12,079 nucleotides of DNA, from NCBI GenBank assembly GCA_027717875.1, contig JALLOL010000056.1, positions 1-12,079 of the forward strand, written 5' to 3'. The position numbers were made by a program, and so were the translations under genes. Shown piece after piece: positions 1 through 7,921 of this stretch (positions are counted from its first letter, which is position 1; every line of letters begins with the position of its first letter). The notes beneath the pieces were generated by a model, which worked only from the letters and a program-made list of their open reading frames with translations, searched no databases and had not been told where the DNA came from. The DNA comes from Acidobacteria bacterium AH-259-L09. Its GTDB lineage: Bacteria; Acidobacteriota; UBA6911; RPQK01.

Positions 1-74
1 AGCGTCACAAAGTCAGTTTGGTTGAAGCCTCTTGCTGCCGAGTATACGATGGGATCATTCAGGAAGGTTTTCAA

Positions 75-1373
75 ATGTTCCGCACATTATTGTGGGTCTA
101 CTCCATCTTCTACACGGCCCTGCTCATATTCTATTTACCTGTTTTTCTCTACCGGGTGATTTTCCAAGACAAAAGTTTCACAGGCTTGCTGAAAAGAATC
201 AGCATCCCCGCTCTTCGGATCTCCAGCGACTCGAAGGAGCCACGCCTTTGGATTCACGCCGTCTCAGTGGGAGAGGTGAAGGCAATTCAGCCCCTGGTTG
301 ATGCGCTCTCCTTGAATCCAGATCGACTGTTGATTTCCACAATAACGGACACCGGCCAGAGTCTAGCCCGAAGCCTGTTTCGTGAGCGGGTCCAGGTATT
401 CTACTTTCCACTGGACTGGAAATGGACCTGCCGGCGGTACCTTCAGGCGATCCGCCCTTCAGCCGTGCTCCTCACCGAGACCGAGATCTGGCCAGGCTTT
501 ATCAGCGCTGCACAATCGTTGAACGTTCCGGTTCTGCTAATTAACGGACGGCTCTCGGACCACTCCTTTCGCCACTATCGACGAATTCGTTTCTTCCTGC
601 GACCTCTTTTGCAGCGCATTGCGCATTTTTGCATGCAATCACGGCAAGACAAGGAACGCATCTTGGAACTGGGAGCCGCCCCATCTCGGGTGAATCAGCT
701 CGGCAATCTGAAGTACGATTATCAGCTTCCAAAAGATCTCGAGAAGAGGCGAACGCTGGAGCTTGTTCGAAAGGTCATGAAATTCACCGAGCACGACCTA
801 CTCTGGGTCTGCGGCAGTACCCGAGAAGGAGAAGAAGAAATTTTACTTGAAGTCTTCCAGGCTCTCGCCCGCGAATTCCCTTCTCTCCGCTTACTCTTGG
901 CACCACGACATCCACATCGAGCAGCGGGCGTTTCCAAGCTATTGGAGGATCGTCGACTGAATTACCTCAAACGCTCCCAACTGAATTCTCAAACCTTTAC
1001 TCCTCCTCAGGTATTGCTGCTGGATACCATTGGCGAATTGTCTTACCTTTATGAGCTGGCAGATGTGGTTTTTGTGGGAGGAAGCCTGGTGGCAACCGGA
1101 GGACACAATATCATCGAAGCTGCATACTTTGGCAAACCAATTCTCTTTGGTCCTCACATGGAGAACTTCAGGGAAATATCCACAGCCTTCCTGGAATCTT
1201 ATGCTGCCCTGCAGGCACAATCCGGAGACGAGCTGATCTCCAAAATCCGCGACCTCTTAAGAGATCCTGCAGCCAGAAAATGGCTGGGCCGTAACGCCCG
1301 CAAAGTGATCAGGGATAACCAAGGGGCGGTCCGTCGCACGGTGGAGATTGTGCAAGAATATTTGGAGAAATGA
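75..1373 (+). CDS. waaA: 3-deoxy-D-manno-octulosonic acid (Kdo) transferase
   Basis: This enzyme moves Kdo from CMP-Kdo onto the lipid A precursor at the inner face of the cytoplasmic membrane, the step that begins the LPS core. The 432-residue product has a hydrophobic N-terminal anchor (about residues 4-28). The HAVSVGEV motif follows, and its Glu67 matches the catalytic general base of WaaA (family knowledge). TETEIWPG comes next, then the C-terminal GGHNIIEAA...GPHMENF signature of the GT30 family. Length is normal. I chose ATG 75 because AGGAAGG (61-67) sits at ribosome-binding distance and because it starts just before the anchor. A TTG at 18 in the same frame would add 19 unlikely residues. 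The stop overlaps lpxK as ATGA. Whether it adds one, two or more Kdo units cannot be read from the sequence. Confidence 0.96.
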   Translation: MFRTLLWVYSIFYTALLIFYLPVFLYRVIFQDKSFTGLLKRISIPALRISSDSKEPRLWIHAVSVGEVKAIQPLVDALSLNPDRLLISTITDTGQSLARSLFRERVQVFYFPLDWKWTCRRYLQAIRPSAVLLTETEIWPGFISAAQSLNVPVLLINGRLSDHSFRHYRRIRFFLRPLLQRIAHFCMQSRQDKERILELGAAPSRVNQLGNLKYDYQLPKDLEKRRTLELVRKVMKFTEHDLLWVCGSTREGEEEILLEVFQALAREFPSLRLLLAPRHPHRAAGVSKLLEDRRLNYLKRSQLNSQTFTPPQVLLLDTIGELSYLYELADVVFVGGSLVATGGHNIIEAAYFGKPILFGPHMENFREISTAFLESYAALQAQSGDELISKIRDLLRDPAARKWLGRNARKVIRDNQGAVRRTVEIVQEYLEK

Positions 1374-2407
1374 GATATTTGCTTTCCAAAGTCTTTGAGC
1401 TCGTTGTGAGGCTGCGGGTCTTTCTTTACCAAAAAGGCTTTCTCAAGTCACACAAGTTGAACCATCCGGTCATTAGCGTAGGCAACCTCACCGTGGGGGG
1501 AACGGGCAAGACACCTTTGGTCGGCTTCTTGGCTACAACTTTAAAGAAAGCGGGCTACCGACCCATTATTCTAAGTCGAGGCTACAAGAGGAAAAACGAG
1601 AATTCCGTGTTTCTTGTGAGCGACGGTCAAAAGATCTTGTGCGATCCGGAGGCCTGTGGAGACGAGCCCTATCTTCTGGCTCGAAAACTTGAAGGTGTGC
1701 CTGTTGTGGTCGGGAAAGACCGTTACCAGGCGGGCTGTCTTGTCGAGGAGCAGTACCAAAAAGCAATTTATCTGTTGGACGACGGTTACCAGCACATTCA
1801 ACTCAAACGCAATCTCAATATCCTGGTTCTGGATGCCACTGATCCGTTTGGTGGTCATCAGCTGCTGCCGGCGGGAAGGCTGCGAGAACCGGTTAAAGCA
1901 CTGGAGCGGGCTGACTCAATCGTCATCACCCGCTCTCACATCGCTTCTGACACGGACGAGCTTGAGGTGCAGATTCGCAAGTGGAACAAAGTCGTCCCGA
2001 TTTCTTATTTCTATCACGACGTCACTCTCTTTTATGATGCAAGGAGTGGAGCGCGCTTTCTGCCACGTAACTTCTTCGGCAAGTGCGTGATCGCCCTGGC
2101 AGCGATCGGAAACCCCCAGGTTTTTCTCCATGATTTGTCCCATTATCAGATGAAGGTGATCGAGCAGTTCATCTTTCGCGACCACCACCGTTATACTCAA
2201 CCTGAACTCAATCGCATTCTGGAGCGCATGGCGGAAGTTCAGGCCGACGCTATCGTGAGCACGGAAAAAGACGCAGTCCGCCTGGAAAAGCTGGATTTTG
2301 AAGAGGGACACATCTTTATTGTTCAGATTGAAATGAAACCTGAGGATCCCCAGGAGTATAAGAAAGAACTTCTGGACCAGGTGGAGTTTTTACCAGAGGC
2401 ATTATGA
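1370..2407 (+). CDS. lpxK: tetraacyldisaccharide 4'-kinase (lipid A 4'-kinase)
   Basis: LpxK phosphorylates the 4' position of the tetraacyldisaccharide 1-phosphate with ATP to give lipid IVA, the acceptor for WaaA encoded just upstream. The 345-residue product shows the expected order. An N-terminal amphipathic, membrane-associating stretch (about 1-25) comes first. The P-loop NLTVGGTGKTP follows, with Lys47 and Thr48 as the ATP phosphate-binding residues. SRGYKRK and the LLDDGYQH segment (about 137-144) follow, and a C-terminal STEKDAVRL segment is typical of the family. Length is typical. The start shares ATGA with the waaA stop, which points to translational coupling, and the gene ends in a second ATGA overlap with waaF. 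Having lpxK between waaA and waaF places lipid A completion and core assembly under one transcript. Confidence 0.96.
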   Translation: MRYLLSKVFELVVRLRVFLYQKGFLKSHKLNHPVISVGNLTVGGTGKTPLVGFLATTLKKAGYRPIILSRGYKRKNENSVFLVSDGQKILCDPEACGDEPYLLARKLEGVPVVVGKDRYQAGCLVEEQYQKAIYLLDDGYQHIQLKRNLNILVLDATDPFGGHQLLPAGRLREPVKALERADSIVITRSHIASDTDELEVQIRKWNKVVPISYFYHDVTLFYDARSGARFLPRNFFGKCVIALAAIGNPQVFLHDLSHYQMKVIEQFIFRDHHRYTQPELNRILERMAEVQADAIVSTEKDAVRLEKLDFEEGHIFIVQIEMKPEDPQEYKKELLDQVEFLPEAL

Positions 2408-3447
2408 GTGCGGGCAATGGTCTTTTGATCCATGGAACCAACTGGATCGGTGACTCAGTCATGTCTGTGGCGGCGCTGCGGGAATTGCGGCGCCTTTTTC
2501 CCAATCATCACCTCACTCTTCTGGTGCGCCCCTGGGTAGCGGATCTGTTTGAGGAACAAGGCTTGGTCGATGAGATTATGGTTCTAGAAGACAGACCATC
2601 CGGTTTGCGAAGTCTCATCCAGTGGCCCAAAAAAATTTGCCACTTTGATACCGCCCTTTTGTTTCAAAATGCCTTCCAGGCGGCGCTCGTCACTTTCTTG
2701 GCCCGTATTCCTGAAAGAATCGGGTACAACACAGATGGGCGGGGTCTCTTGCTGACGCGCAGCGCACGCCCTCGGATCAAACAGTTGAATCAACATCAGG
2801 TCTACTATTATCTGGACCTTCTATACCAAACAGGCCTCTCCTCGCACGATTATCTCAACGACCCCCACTTCAAACCAGATATCCACCTGAGTCCGACCCA
2901 TCAAGCAGTTCATCGAGCACAGGAAGTGCTCCACAGGTCGGGTGTTTTTGACCACCGCCCCCTGGTTCTCATGAATCCCGGAGCTTACTATGGGCCCGCC
3001 AAGCGCTGGTTTACAGATCGCTATGCCGCATTAGCCGATCGTCTGATCGAGCGAGACAAGGCGCAAGTGGGCATCGTCGGCTCTGCGGGCGAACTGCGAA
3101 TCGCTCAAGAAATTACAGCACTGATGAAACACTCGCCCAAGATTCTCACCGGACGGACGGATCTGCCGAGTTTAATGGGACTCTTAAGCCGATGTGATCT
3201 TTTCTTGACCAACGATTCCGGTCCTATGCACCTGGCCGCAGCCCTTGGCATTCCACAGATCGCCCTTTTTGGATCCACCGACGAAGTGGCCACCGGTCCC
3301 TTCAGCCCCAAAGCATGCGTCATCCATAAACATGTTGAATGCAGTCCATGCCTTTTGCGAGAATGCCCTATCGATTTGCGCTGCTTCTCGCGAATTGAGG
3401 TGGATGAGGTGTATGAGGCCGCACACGTTCTTTTAGGTGAGCGTTAG
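2404..3447 (+). CDS. waaF: ADP-heptose--LPS heptosyltransferase II
   Basis: WaaF is a GT9 glycosyltransferase that adds the second L-glycero-D-manno-heptose of the inner core from ADP-heptose, on the cytoplasmic side of the membrane. The 347-residue product begins with a WaaF-type N-terminus (HGTNWIGDSVMSVAALREL). It then has the nucleotide-sugar region NPGAYYGPAKRWF, and ends with NDSGPMHLAAALGIPQIALFG followed by the Cys-rich CSPCLLRECPIDLRC segment that is characteristic of WaaF rather than WaaC. AGAGG (2395-2399) lies four bases before the ATG, and the start overlaps the lpxK stop. The stop TAG overlaps the GTG of gmhB. A second, distinct GT9 gene (waaC) closes the operon, so the pair most likely builds a Hep-Hep-Kdo inner core. 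The II versus I assignment rests on motifs. Confidence 0.92.
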   Translation: MSAGNGLLIHGTNWIGDSVMSVAALRELRRLFPNHHLTLLVRPWVADLFEEQGLVDEIMVLEDRPSGLRSLIQWPKKICHFDTALLFQNAFQAALVTFLARIPERIGYNTDGRGLLLTRSARPRIKQLNQHQVYYYLDLLYQTGLSSHDYLNDPHFKPDIHLSPTHQAVHRAQEVLHRSGVFDHRPLVLMNPGAYYGPAKRWFTDRYAALADRLIERDKAQVGIVGSAGELRIAQEITALMKHSPKILTGRTDLPSLMGLLSRCDLFLTNDSGPMHLAAALGIPQIALFGSTDEVATGPFSPKACVIHKHVECSPCLLRECPIDLRCFSRIEVDEVYEAAHVLLGER

Positions 3448-4073
3448 TGCCTAAGCGGGCAATTTTTTTGGACCGCGATGGAACCTTGATCGAGGAAATC
3501 CCTCACTTGCATCGCGTGCAGGACGTACGAGTTTATCCCAAAGCCTTTGAAGCCCTAAGGAGGATTAACCGAAGTGACAGTTTGGCTGTGGTGATCACGA
3601 ATCAGTCGGCCATTGCTCGCGGCCTCTTGACTGAAGAGGACTTGCAAGAGATACATCGCACCATCACCAGCCTCTTCCGTGAAAATGGCGCCTGGATCGA
3701 CTCTTTTTACTATTGTCCCCATCATCCCCAAGCGGGAAGTGGACCCTACAGCCGAACTTGCCGCTGCAGGAAACCCGAACCAGGACTTCTCCTTCGTGCG
3801 GCGCGGGACCTCGAGATTGAGCTGGCAGCAAGCCACATAATCGGAGATCGTTTGCACGATGTGGAGGCTGGACATCGGGCAGGCTGCAAATCAATCCTGG
3901 TGAAAACAGGCTATGGTAGAGAGGAGCTGCTCTTATTGAACGAAAAAAGTAGCCCGACTGCCGATTCGCCCCATCCTCTGCGGCACCCCGACTATGTTGC
4001 CGAAAATATTTTGGATGGCGTGAAATGGATTCTGGAGCACGGTTTTGAAGGACAGCCCAAGTCAGCTCGTTGA
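3447..4073 (+). CDS. gmhB: D-glycero-D-manno-heptose 1,7-bisphosphate 7-phosphatase
   Basis: GmhB removes the 7-phosphate from heptose 1,7-bisphosphate, giving heptose 1-phosphate for the nucleotidyltransferase RfaE2. It is a cytoplasmic HAD-family phosphatase. The 208-residue product has motif I FLDRDGT, with Asp9 as nucleophile and Asp11 as acid/base, then motif II TNQSAIARG. Next comes a zinc site made by Cys90, His92, Cys105 and Cys107 (CPHH...CRC), followed by KPEPG and motif IV GDRLHDVEAG. The zinc loop separates GmhB from histidinol phosphatase only weakly, but the heptose operon settles the role. The start is GTG within TAGTG, with AGGTGA (3435-3440) six bases upstream. The 3' end overlaps rfaE1 by 29 bases. 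The protein is slightly longer than usual, from a loop and tail near residues 160-175 and the C-terminus. Confidence 0.93.
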   Translation: MPKRAIFLDRDGTLIEEIPHLHRVQDVRVYPKAFEALRRINRSDSLAVVITNQSAIARGLLTEEDLQEIHRTITSLFRENGAWIDSFYYCPHHPQAGSGPYSRTCRCRKPEPGLLLRAARDLEIELAASHIIGDRLHDVEAGHRAGCKSILVKTGYGREELLLLNEKSSPTADSPHPLRHPDYVAENILDGVKWILEHGFEGQPKSAR

Positions 4074-5037
4074 CAAGTTTTCAGATCTCAAGATCCTAGT
4101 CCTTGGGGATTTTCTTTTGGATCAGTTCGTTTTTGGGGAAATCTCCCGGGTGTCTCGTGAAGCGCCCGTCTTAATCCTCAAGTATCAGAACACGCATAGT
4201 GTTCCAGGCGGGGGGGCCAACACGGTAGCTAACGTGGAAAGCCTGGGGGCGAAAGCGATTCCACTTGGTTTTGTAGGCGACGATGAGCCGGCCGATTTGC
4301 TCTTCTCGAGCTGGCCTGAAGGCCTGGAGAAGCGCTACGTTTTCCGAGGCTCCGAGTTTCAAACCAACCGAAAGGCTCGCATTCTTGCCGGATCCTTCCA
4401 TTCCTTTCGCCAACAAGTCGTGCGAATGGACTACGAGCATCCCTTCTTTCTTGAAGAACATCACGAACGCAAACTGTTGCAGTGTCTCTCTGATCTGATC
4501 CCCCAGGTCGATACCGTTATTCTCTCCGATTACAGCCTGGGAAACATCAACTCCCGAGTTCGAGAATCGGTCTTAGCGCTGGCCGCCCAGCACGGAAAAA
4601 TCATCGTGGTGGATTCACGCGACAGTCCCGATTTGCACAAAGGCGCCACTTCGATCACTCCCAACATCACCGAAATAGAAGCTGCCCTGTCCATCCAGAT
4701 CGGCAAGGATTTATCCCTGCTCGAGGAGGTGGGTTCACGATTGTTACAAGAGTGGCAATTGCAAGCCCTACTGGTGACTCGAGGGAAGCTGGGAATGTCT
4801 CTCTTTGTAAAGGATGGCATCACGCACATCCCTATTTACGGAACCGATGAAGTAGCTGATGTTACTGGAGCCGGTGATACGGTGACTGCGACTTACACCA
4901 CCGCTCTGGCGGCTGGAGGATCCTTCCAACAGGCGGCACGGCTGGCTAACTACGCGGGAGGTATTGTCGTCATGAAAAGAGGGACCGCCACAGTGTCCCA
5001 GGCCGAACTGCGCCAGGCAGTTGAAGATCATCCGTGA
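4045..5037 (+). CDS. rfaE1: D-glycero-beta-D-manno-heptose-7-phosphate kinase
   Basis: This PfkB-family (ribokinase-like) kinase uses ATP to phosphorylate heptose 7-phosphate at C1 and makes the substrate of GmhB. The 330-residue product equals the N-terminal half of the bifunctional E. coli HldE, so here the two activities are split. Visible motifs are the sugar-binding PGGGANTVANVESLGA, then ILSDYSLGN (many relatives have a Lys where Leu stands), LLVTRGKLGM, and the ATP/anion-hole signature DVTGAGDTV with catalytic Asp278. I place the start at TTG 4045, since GGAG (4034-4037) lies seven bases upstream and the reading gives a normal-length N-terminus. This makes a 29-base overlap with gmhB. 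No ATG with a good ribosome-binding site competes. The gene is followed by the only real gap in the operon (48 bases). Confidence 0.93.
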   Translation: MKDSPSQLVDKFSDLKILVLGDFLLDQFVFGEISRVSREAPVLILKYQNTHSVPGGGANTVANVESLGAKAIPLGFVGDDEPADLLFSSWPEGLEKRYVFRGSEFQTNRKARILAGSFHSFRQQVVRMDYEHPFFLEEHHERKLLQCLSDLIPQVDTVILSDYSLGNINSRVRESVLALAAQHGKIIVVDSRDSPDLHKGATSITPNITEIEAALSIQIGKDLSLLEEVGSRLLQEWQLQALLVTRGKLGMSLFVKDGITHIPIYGTDEVADVTGAGDTVTATYTTALAAGGSFQQAARLANYAGGIVVMKRGTATVSQAELRQAVEDHP

Positions 5038-5068
5038 TTTTGTAATACAGAAATCCGCGAAGATCCGA

Positions 5069-5074
5069 TAAAAT
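5069..5074 (+). promoter_or_regulatory. possible -10 element of an internal promoter before rfaE2
   Basis: TAAAAT lies in the 48-base gap between rfaE1 and rfaE2, the single non-overlapping junction of the LPS operon. No good -35 is seen at 16-18 bases. A start of transcription at about 5081 would leave only about five bases before the GTG start of rfaE2, which also lacks a Shine-Dalgarno sequence. Together these would fit a (nearly) leaderless internal transcript. This is inference; the match is short and could be chance. Confidence 0.25.
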
Positions 5075-5085
5075 CAGTGTGATCC

Positions 5086-5610
5086 GTGACCCACAAGATT
5101 AAAGCGCTTCCACAGATCAAACAGATCGTGAGCCGCCAGCAGGAGAACGGCAACACCGTGGTGTTCGCAAACGGTTGTTTCGATTTCCTGCACGTCGGAC
5201 ACATTCGCTACCTTGAGGCCGCCCGTGCTCTCGGAGACATTCTCGTGCTAGGATTAAATGGAGACAAGTCGGTTCGAGCGATCAAGGGACCAGGACGCCC
5301 CCTAATGGACCAACAGGAGCGTGCTGAAATTATGGCAGCACTGGAGTGTGTAGACTATATTGTAGTATTCGATGATCTTAGGGCGGATCAGGTCCTGGCC
5401 GAGCTCAAGCCTGATGTCCACGCCAAGGGCACAGACTACACGCAGGAGACTGTTCCGGAAAGGGATACAGTCCTCTCTTACGGAGGCACAATCGCCATTG
5501 TCGGAGATTCAAAAGATCACTCGACTCGAGACTATCTGCGACGGATCAGAGAAAAGACGCGCGTTACTCCCCGGGCGACCGGAAAGATGAGGTTTGATAA
5601 GGCAAAATGA
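5086..5610 (+). CDS. rfaE2: D-glycero-beta-D-manno-heptose 1-phosphate adenylyltransferase
   Basis: RfaE2 joins heptose 1-phosphate with ATP to give ADP-D-glycero-beta-D-manno-heptose, the activated donor that HldD (not in this window) then epimerises for WaaC and WaaF. The 174-residue product is a cytidylyltransferase-like fold. It has FANGCFDFLHVGHIRYL near the N-terminus, with the nucleotide-binding HxGH at His36-His39, then RPLMDQQERAEIMAAL, the KGTDYT segment, and a C-terminal STRDYLRRI in place of the more usual STT..I motif. It matches the C-terminal half of bifunctional HldE. A basic tail of about 20 residues extends beyond the usual end. The GTG start at 5086 is the earliest that keeps the family N-terminus, but no ribosome-binding site is visible before it. 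The stop overlaps waaC as ATGA. Confidence 0.93.
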   Translation: MTHKIKALPQIKQIVSRQQENGNTVVFANGCFDFLHVGHIRYLEAARALGDILVLGLNGDKSVRAIKGPGRPLMDQQERAEIMAALECVDYIVVFDDLRADQVLAELKPDVHAKGTDYTQETVPERDTVLSYGGTIAIVGDSKDHSTRDYLRRIREKTRVTPRATGKMRFDKAK

Positions 5611-6692
5611 GCGAATCCAGCGGTGCACATCAGAAGATTTTGATCGTTAGGCTGGGTTCGCTGGGTGATATCATACACACGATCCCTGCCCAGCAACAAA
5701 TCTCCCGACATCTCCCCAACGCAATGATCCATTGGCTAGCGGAGCCCCCTTACGACAACCTCCTATGCCATGTTCCGGGCATCTCACATGTCTGGCTTGC
5801 CGATACGAAGAAATGGCGACGCAAAATTCTTTCATTTCATGAGAGCATTGGACTGGTTCAGTCCCTGCGCCACCAGAGCTTTGATATTGCACTGGATTTC
5901 CAAGGCCTGGTGAAATCGGCGGTGCTGGCGAAGCTCTCTGGAGCGCGGCGAGTCATCGGCTTTGCCCCAGAGCGATCCAGAGAACCCGCCGCATGCCATT
6001 TTTATTCTGAAACGGTCATGGGCGACGGCGGTTCCCGGCGCCATGCCATTGAAATTAGTCTCCAGCTGGCCCGATTTCTAGGTTGTCGTGAGAACGGAAC
6101 AAGCCCCCTGATACCTTTGAGTATTCCTTCAGAAGCGGTCCACTACGCACAGGAGCAGCTGCGCCGGTTTGGTATCGTAGACCCTGTTCTTATCAACCCC
6201 GGCGCGGGTTGGGTCACAAAACTTTGGCCGGCTCGAAATTATGCCCAACTTTCCTTGCGTATTCAGGAAGAATTGGGGCTTCCGGTTGTTTTTACCTATG
6301 GTCCCGGAGAAGAAAACTTGATCGAAAAAGTCCAAGCTGCCCTGGCGCCTCACTCCATTACAACTTTCCCCACCACCATGCTTGAGTTAGCCGCCCTTTG
6401 CCGGCTCTCACGGCTGCTCATCGGAGGAGATACGGGGCCTCTGCATCTTGCGGTTGCCCTGGGAACCCCAACCGTCGCCATTTTGGGACCTACTGCCCCG
6501 TGGCGAAACGGACCTTTCAATCCCCACGACGTGGTGGTCAAGCGCTATCTCTCCTGCTCAAACTCCTATAAGCGAACCTGCGATGAGTTCATTTGCATGG
6601 ATATCCCCGTCCAGGAAGTTTTTGACGCTGTCGTGCGACGCCTTAAGGAGGTGTCAGGTGTTTTAAAATTGAAATTTTGGACCAAAATTTAA
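5607..6692 (+). CDS. waaC: LPS heptosyltransferase I
   Basis: WaaC is a GT9 enzyme that adds the first heptose from ADP-heptose to Kdo on lipid A. The 361-residue product begins with the typical ILIVRLGSLGDIIHTIPA, contains DFQGLVKSAVLAKLSGA, the donor-binding NPGAGWVTKLWP and a C-terminal GGDTGPLHLAVALGTPTVAILGPT. It lacks the CSPC...CP segment of WaaF; one Cys pair lies near the end instead. The ATG overlaps the rfaE2 stop, with AAGG (5599-5602) four bases before it. The last 13 residues (349-361, starting VSGVLKLKFW) are encoded inside a long palindrome, and the TAA stop lies in its right arm. The original C-terminus was therefore probably near residue 350 and was replaced when the repeat arrived (inference). 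Catalytic regions are intact, so function is likely kept. Confidence 0.93.
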   Translation: MSESSGAHQKILIVRLGSLGDIIHTIPAQQQISRHLPNAMIHWLAEPPYDNLLCHVPGISHVWLADTKKWRRKILSFHESIGLVQSLRHQSFDIALDFQGLVKSAVLAKLSGARRVIGFAPERSREPAACHFYSETVMGDGGSRRHAIEISLQLARFLGCRENGTSPLIPLSIPSEAVHYAQEQLRRFGIVDPVLINPGAGWVTKLWPARNYAQLSLRIQEELGLPVVFTYGPGEENLIEKVQAALAPHSITTFPTTMLELAALCRLSRLLIGGDTGPLHLAVALGTPTVAILGPTAPWRNGPFNPHDVVVKRYLSCSNSYKRTCDEFICMDIPVQEVFDAVVRRLKEVSGVLKLKFWTKI

Positions 6693-6712
6693 ATTTTAAA
6701 GACCTGACACCT
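6649..6712 (+). repeat. near-perfect 64-base palindrome overlapping the waaC 3' end
   Basis: The left arm 6649-6680 and right arm 6682-6712 are reverse complements except for two mismatches and one extra T, with base 6681 at the centre. The outer 11 bases of each arm (AGGTGTCAGGT / ACCTGACACCT) match exactly and are GC-rich. The inner 20 are almost pure A/T except for TTGG/CCAA at the centre. The arms are too long, and the inside too AT-rich, for an ordinary intrinsic terminator. The form fits a small palindromic mobile repeat (REP/REPIN or MITE-like). It may also act as a stem-loop that protects or ends the operon transcript. The waaC stop codon (6690-6692) lies inside it. Mobility is inference. 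Confidence 0.8.
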
Positions 6713-6750
6713 TCCTCCCTCCTCCTCTGCGGGCAACTTTCAATACGCCC

Positions 6751-6759
6751 TGTTATCTT
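6751..6759 (+). promoter_or_regulatory. possible extended -10 promoter for the DUF3108 gene
   Basis: TGT followed by TATCTT has the extended -10 layout (TGn plus hexamer) seen at other promoters in this window. No clear -35 is visible. Transcription would start near 6766, giving about 100 bases of leader to ATG 6865. A small hairpin, GGATGA/TCATCC (6778-6783 with 6790-6795), followed by CTTTT lies in that leader. Weak evidence. Confidence 0.25.
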
Positions 6760-6864
6760 AAATCAGTGACCGATGATGGATGAGATCCGTCATCCCTTTT
6801 GGAGTTAAGTCAACGATCAGTGAACAGTAACAGAATTAGTGACCTTATTCTTGCCACACCTGTC

Positions 6865-7731
6865 ATGGAAGTGGGACGAGGTTCTTTTCGTACCTTGGTC
6901 ACCTGGGTTTTCTTGACTGTGGCTGGGACGAGTTTAGTCGCTTTCCAGAGGGAAGCCCCACACCTGCTGGCTGACCTTCCAGAACATTCGGCACCCTTTC
7001 AGGAGGGAGAACGTCTTCGTTACGAGGTCAACTGGAAGCCTCTTTTCCTCTTTCCTGCTTTCAAAGCCGGGGAACTTGCCTTTTCGATCCGCCAGTCACA
7101 GTACTTAGAACACGCCACTTATACCATCTCCGGCCAGGTTTTCTCGGATGGTTTGCTCAGTTCGGTGGCTGGTCTGGAGGTTCGAGATTACTTCGAATCA
7201 ACTATCGATCGCAAAAATTTTCGCTCCTATCGAATGTTGAGACAGGTCCGTCAAAACAAGCGCAAGCGAGACCTGGAAGTCATATTCGATTACGACGGCA
7301 ATTACATACAGGTTCGCGAGATGAATGTCGAGGTCGACCCACCAAAGGAGATCCGCAACGATAAATTTGAGGAGATACCGGGGCCGATAGCTGATATCGT
7401 ATCAGTTTTTTATGTAGCCCGTTTGCGCTTCATGAAGCCAGGCGATGAGTACCTCATCCACCTCAGTGGGGGCGGCAAAGTGAAGCAAGTACAACTGCAA
7501 GTTCAAGAGCGGGAAAAAGTGAAGACCGAAATTGGCGCCTTTGACTCTATAAGAATCAGCACAGTTGGCGGGCTGTTCAGGGACGGGGGAGACTTCCGAA
7601 TTTGGTATTCGACCGATCCCCTGCGGATTCCGGTCAAATTCGAAGCGGATGCGAAGGTCGGCACAGTTTATGGCAAGATTATCCGCCTGGAAACTCCCAG
7701 AATGAGCCGCTCCGTAATCCGAGTCCCGTAG
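6865..7731 (+). CDS. exported DUF3108 domain protein
   Basis: From ATG 6865 the product has 288 residues. It starts with an Arg-containing N-region and a hydrophobic stretch (about 10-27), which looks like a signal peptide or membrane anchor, so it should act in the periplasm or envelope. The remainder matches the DUF3108 family: RYEVNWKPLF at about 51, then AFKAGELAFSI, a run of beta strands ending each repeat with basic/acidic pairs, GPIADIVSVFYVARL in the middle, and WYSTDPLRIPVKFEA plus GTVYGKIIRLE near the end. The family has no settled biochemical role. Neither the ATG nor upstream alternatives in frame (TTG 6799, GTG 6820) has a well-spaced ribosome-binding site; I prefer the ATG because it puts the hydrophobic segment at the N-terminus. 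It stands apart from the LPS operon, separated by the palindrome. Confidence 0.85.
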   Translation: MEVGRGSFRTLVTWVFLTVAGTSLVAFQREAPHLLADLPEHSAPFQEGERLRYEVNWKPLFLFPAFKAGELAFSIRQSQYLEHATYTISGQVFSDGLLSSVAGLEVRDYFESTIDRKNFRSYRMLRQVRQNKRKRDLEVIFDYDGNYIQVREMNVEVDPPKEIRNDKFEEIPGPIADIVSVFYVARLRFMKPGDEYLIHLSGGGKVKQVQLQVQEREKVKTEIGAFDSIRISTVGGLFRDGGDFRIWYSTDPLRIPVKFEADAKVGTVYGKIIRLETPRMSRSVIRVP

Positions 7732-7736
7732 GTTGA

Positions 7737-7907
7737 AGGTTTCAGGTTCCAAAGTTCCAGGTTCCAAGTTTCAGGTTTCAAGTTTTGAGTCATGAGTCTT
7801 GAGCTATTGAGCTCCTGACTCCTGACTCTTGACTCCTGACTCTTGACTCCTAGCTCCTGTCTCCTGACTCCTGACTCCTGACTCCTGGCTCCTGACTCCT
7901 AGCTCCT
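7737..7907. repeat. degenerate 7-base tandem repeat array, about 24 units
   Basis: Almost the whole stretch parses into 7-base units (three units have 8). The array begins with AGGTTTC, AGGTTCC and AAGTTTC types, passes through GAGTCAT/GAGTCTT, and becomes GACTCCT/GACTCTT with AGCTCCT and GGCTCCT variants. It starts six bases after the stop of the DUF3108 gene and ends 17 bases before the -10 hexamer of rnpB. The strand is strongly biased: pyrimidine-rich on + in the right half. Seven is not a multiple of three and the open frames across it are short, so it is not coding. Such arrays expand and shrink by slippage or recombination; any function here is unknown. Confidence 0.9.
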
Positions 7908-7921
7908 GTTCTCTTAGAGCA

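Noticed and set aside
1..74. Possible 3' end of an upstream gene (frame 2 stops at TGA 23-25) and an in-frame TTG start for waaA at 18.
   Set aside because: Only seven codons of the upstream frame are visible, too few to identify. The TTG lacks support compared with ATG 75, which has AGGAAGG before it.
6778..6800. Hairpin GGATGA/TCATCC followed by CTTTT, as a terminator.
   Set aside because: The stem has only six pairs and sits in the probable leader of the DUF3108 gene; too weak to call.
7737..7907. CRISPR array.
   Set aside because: The repeats are 7 bases long and contiguous, with no spacers and no cas genes.
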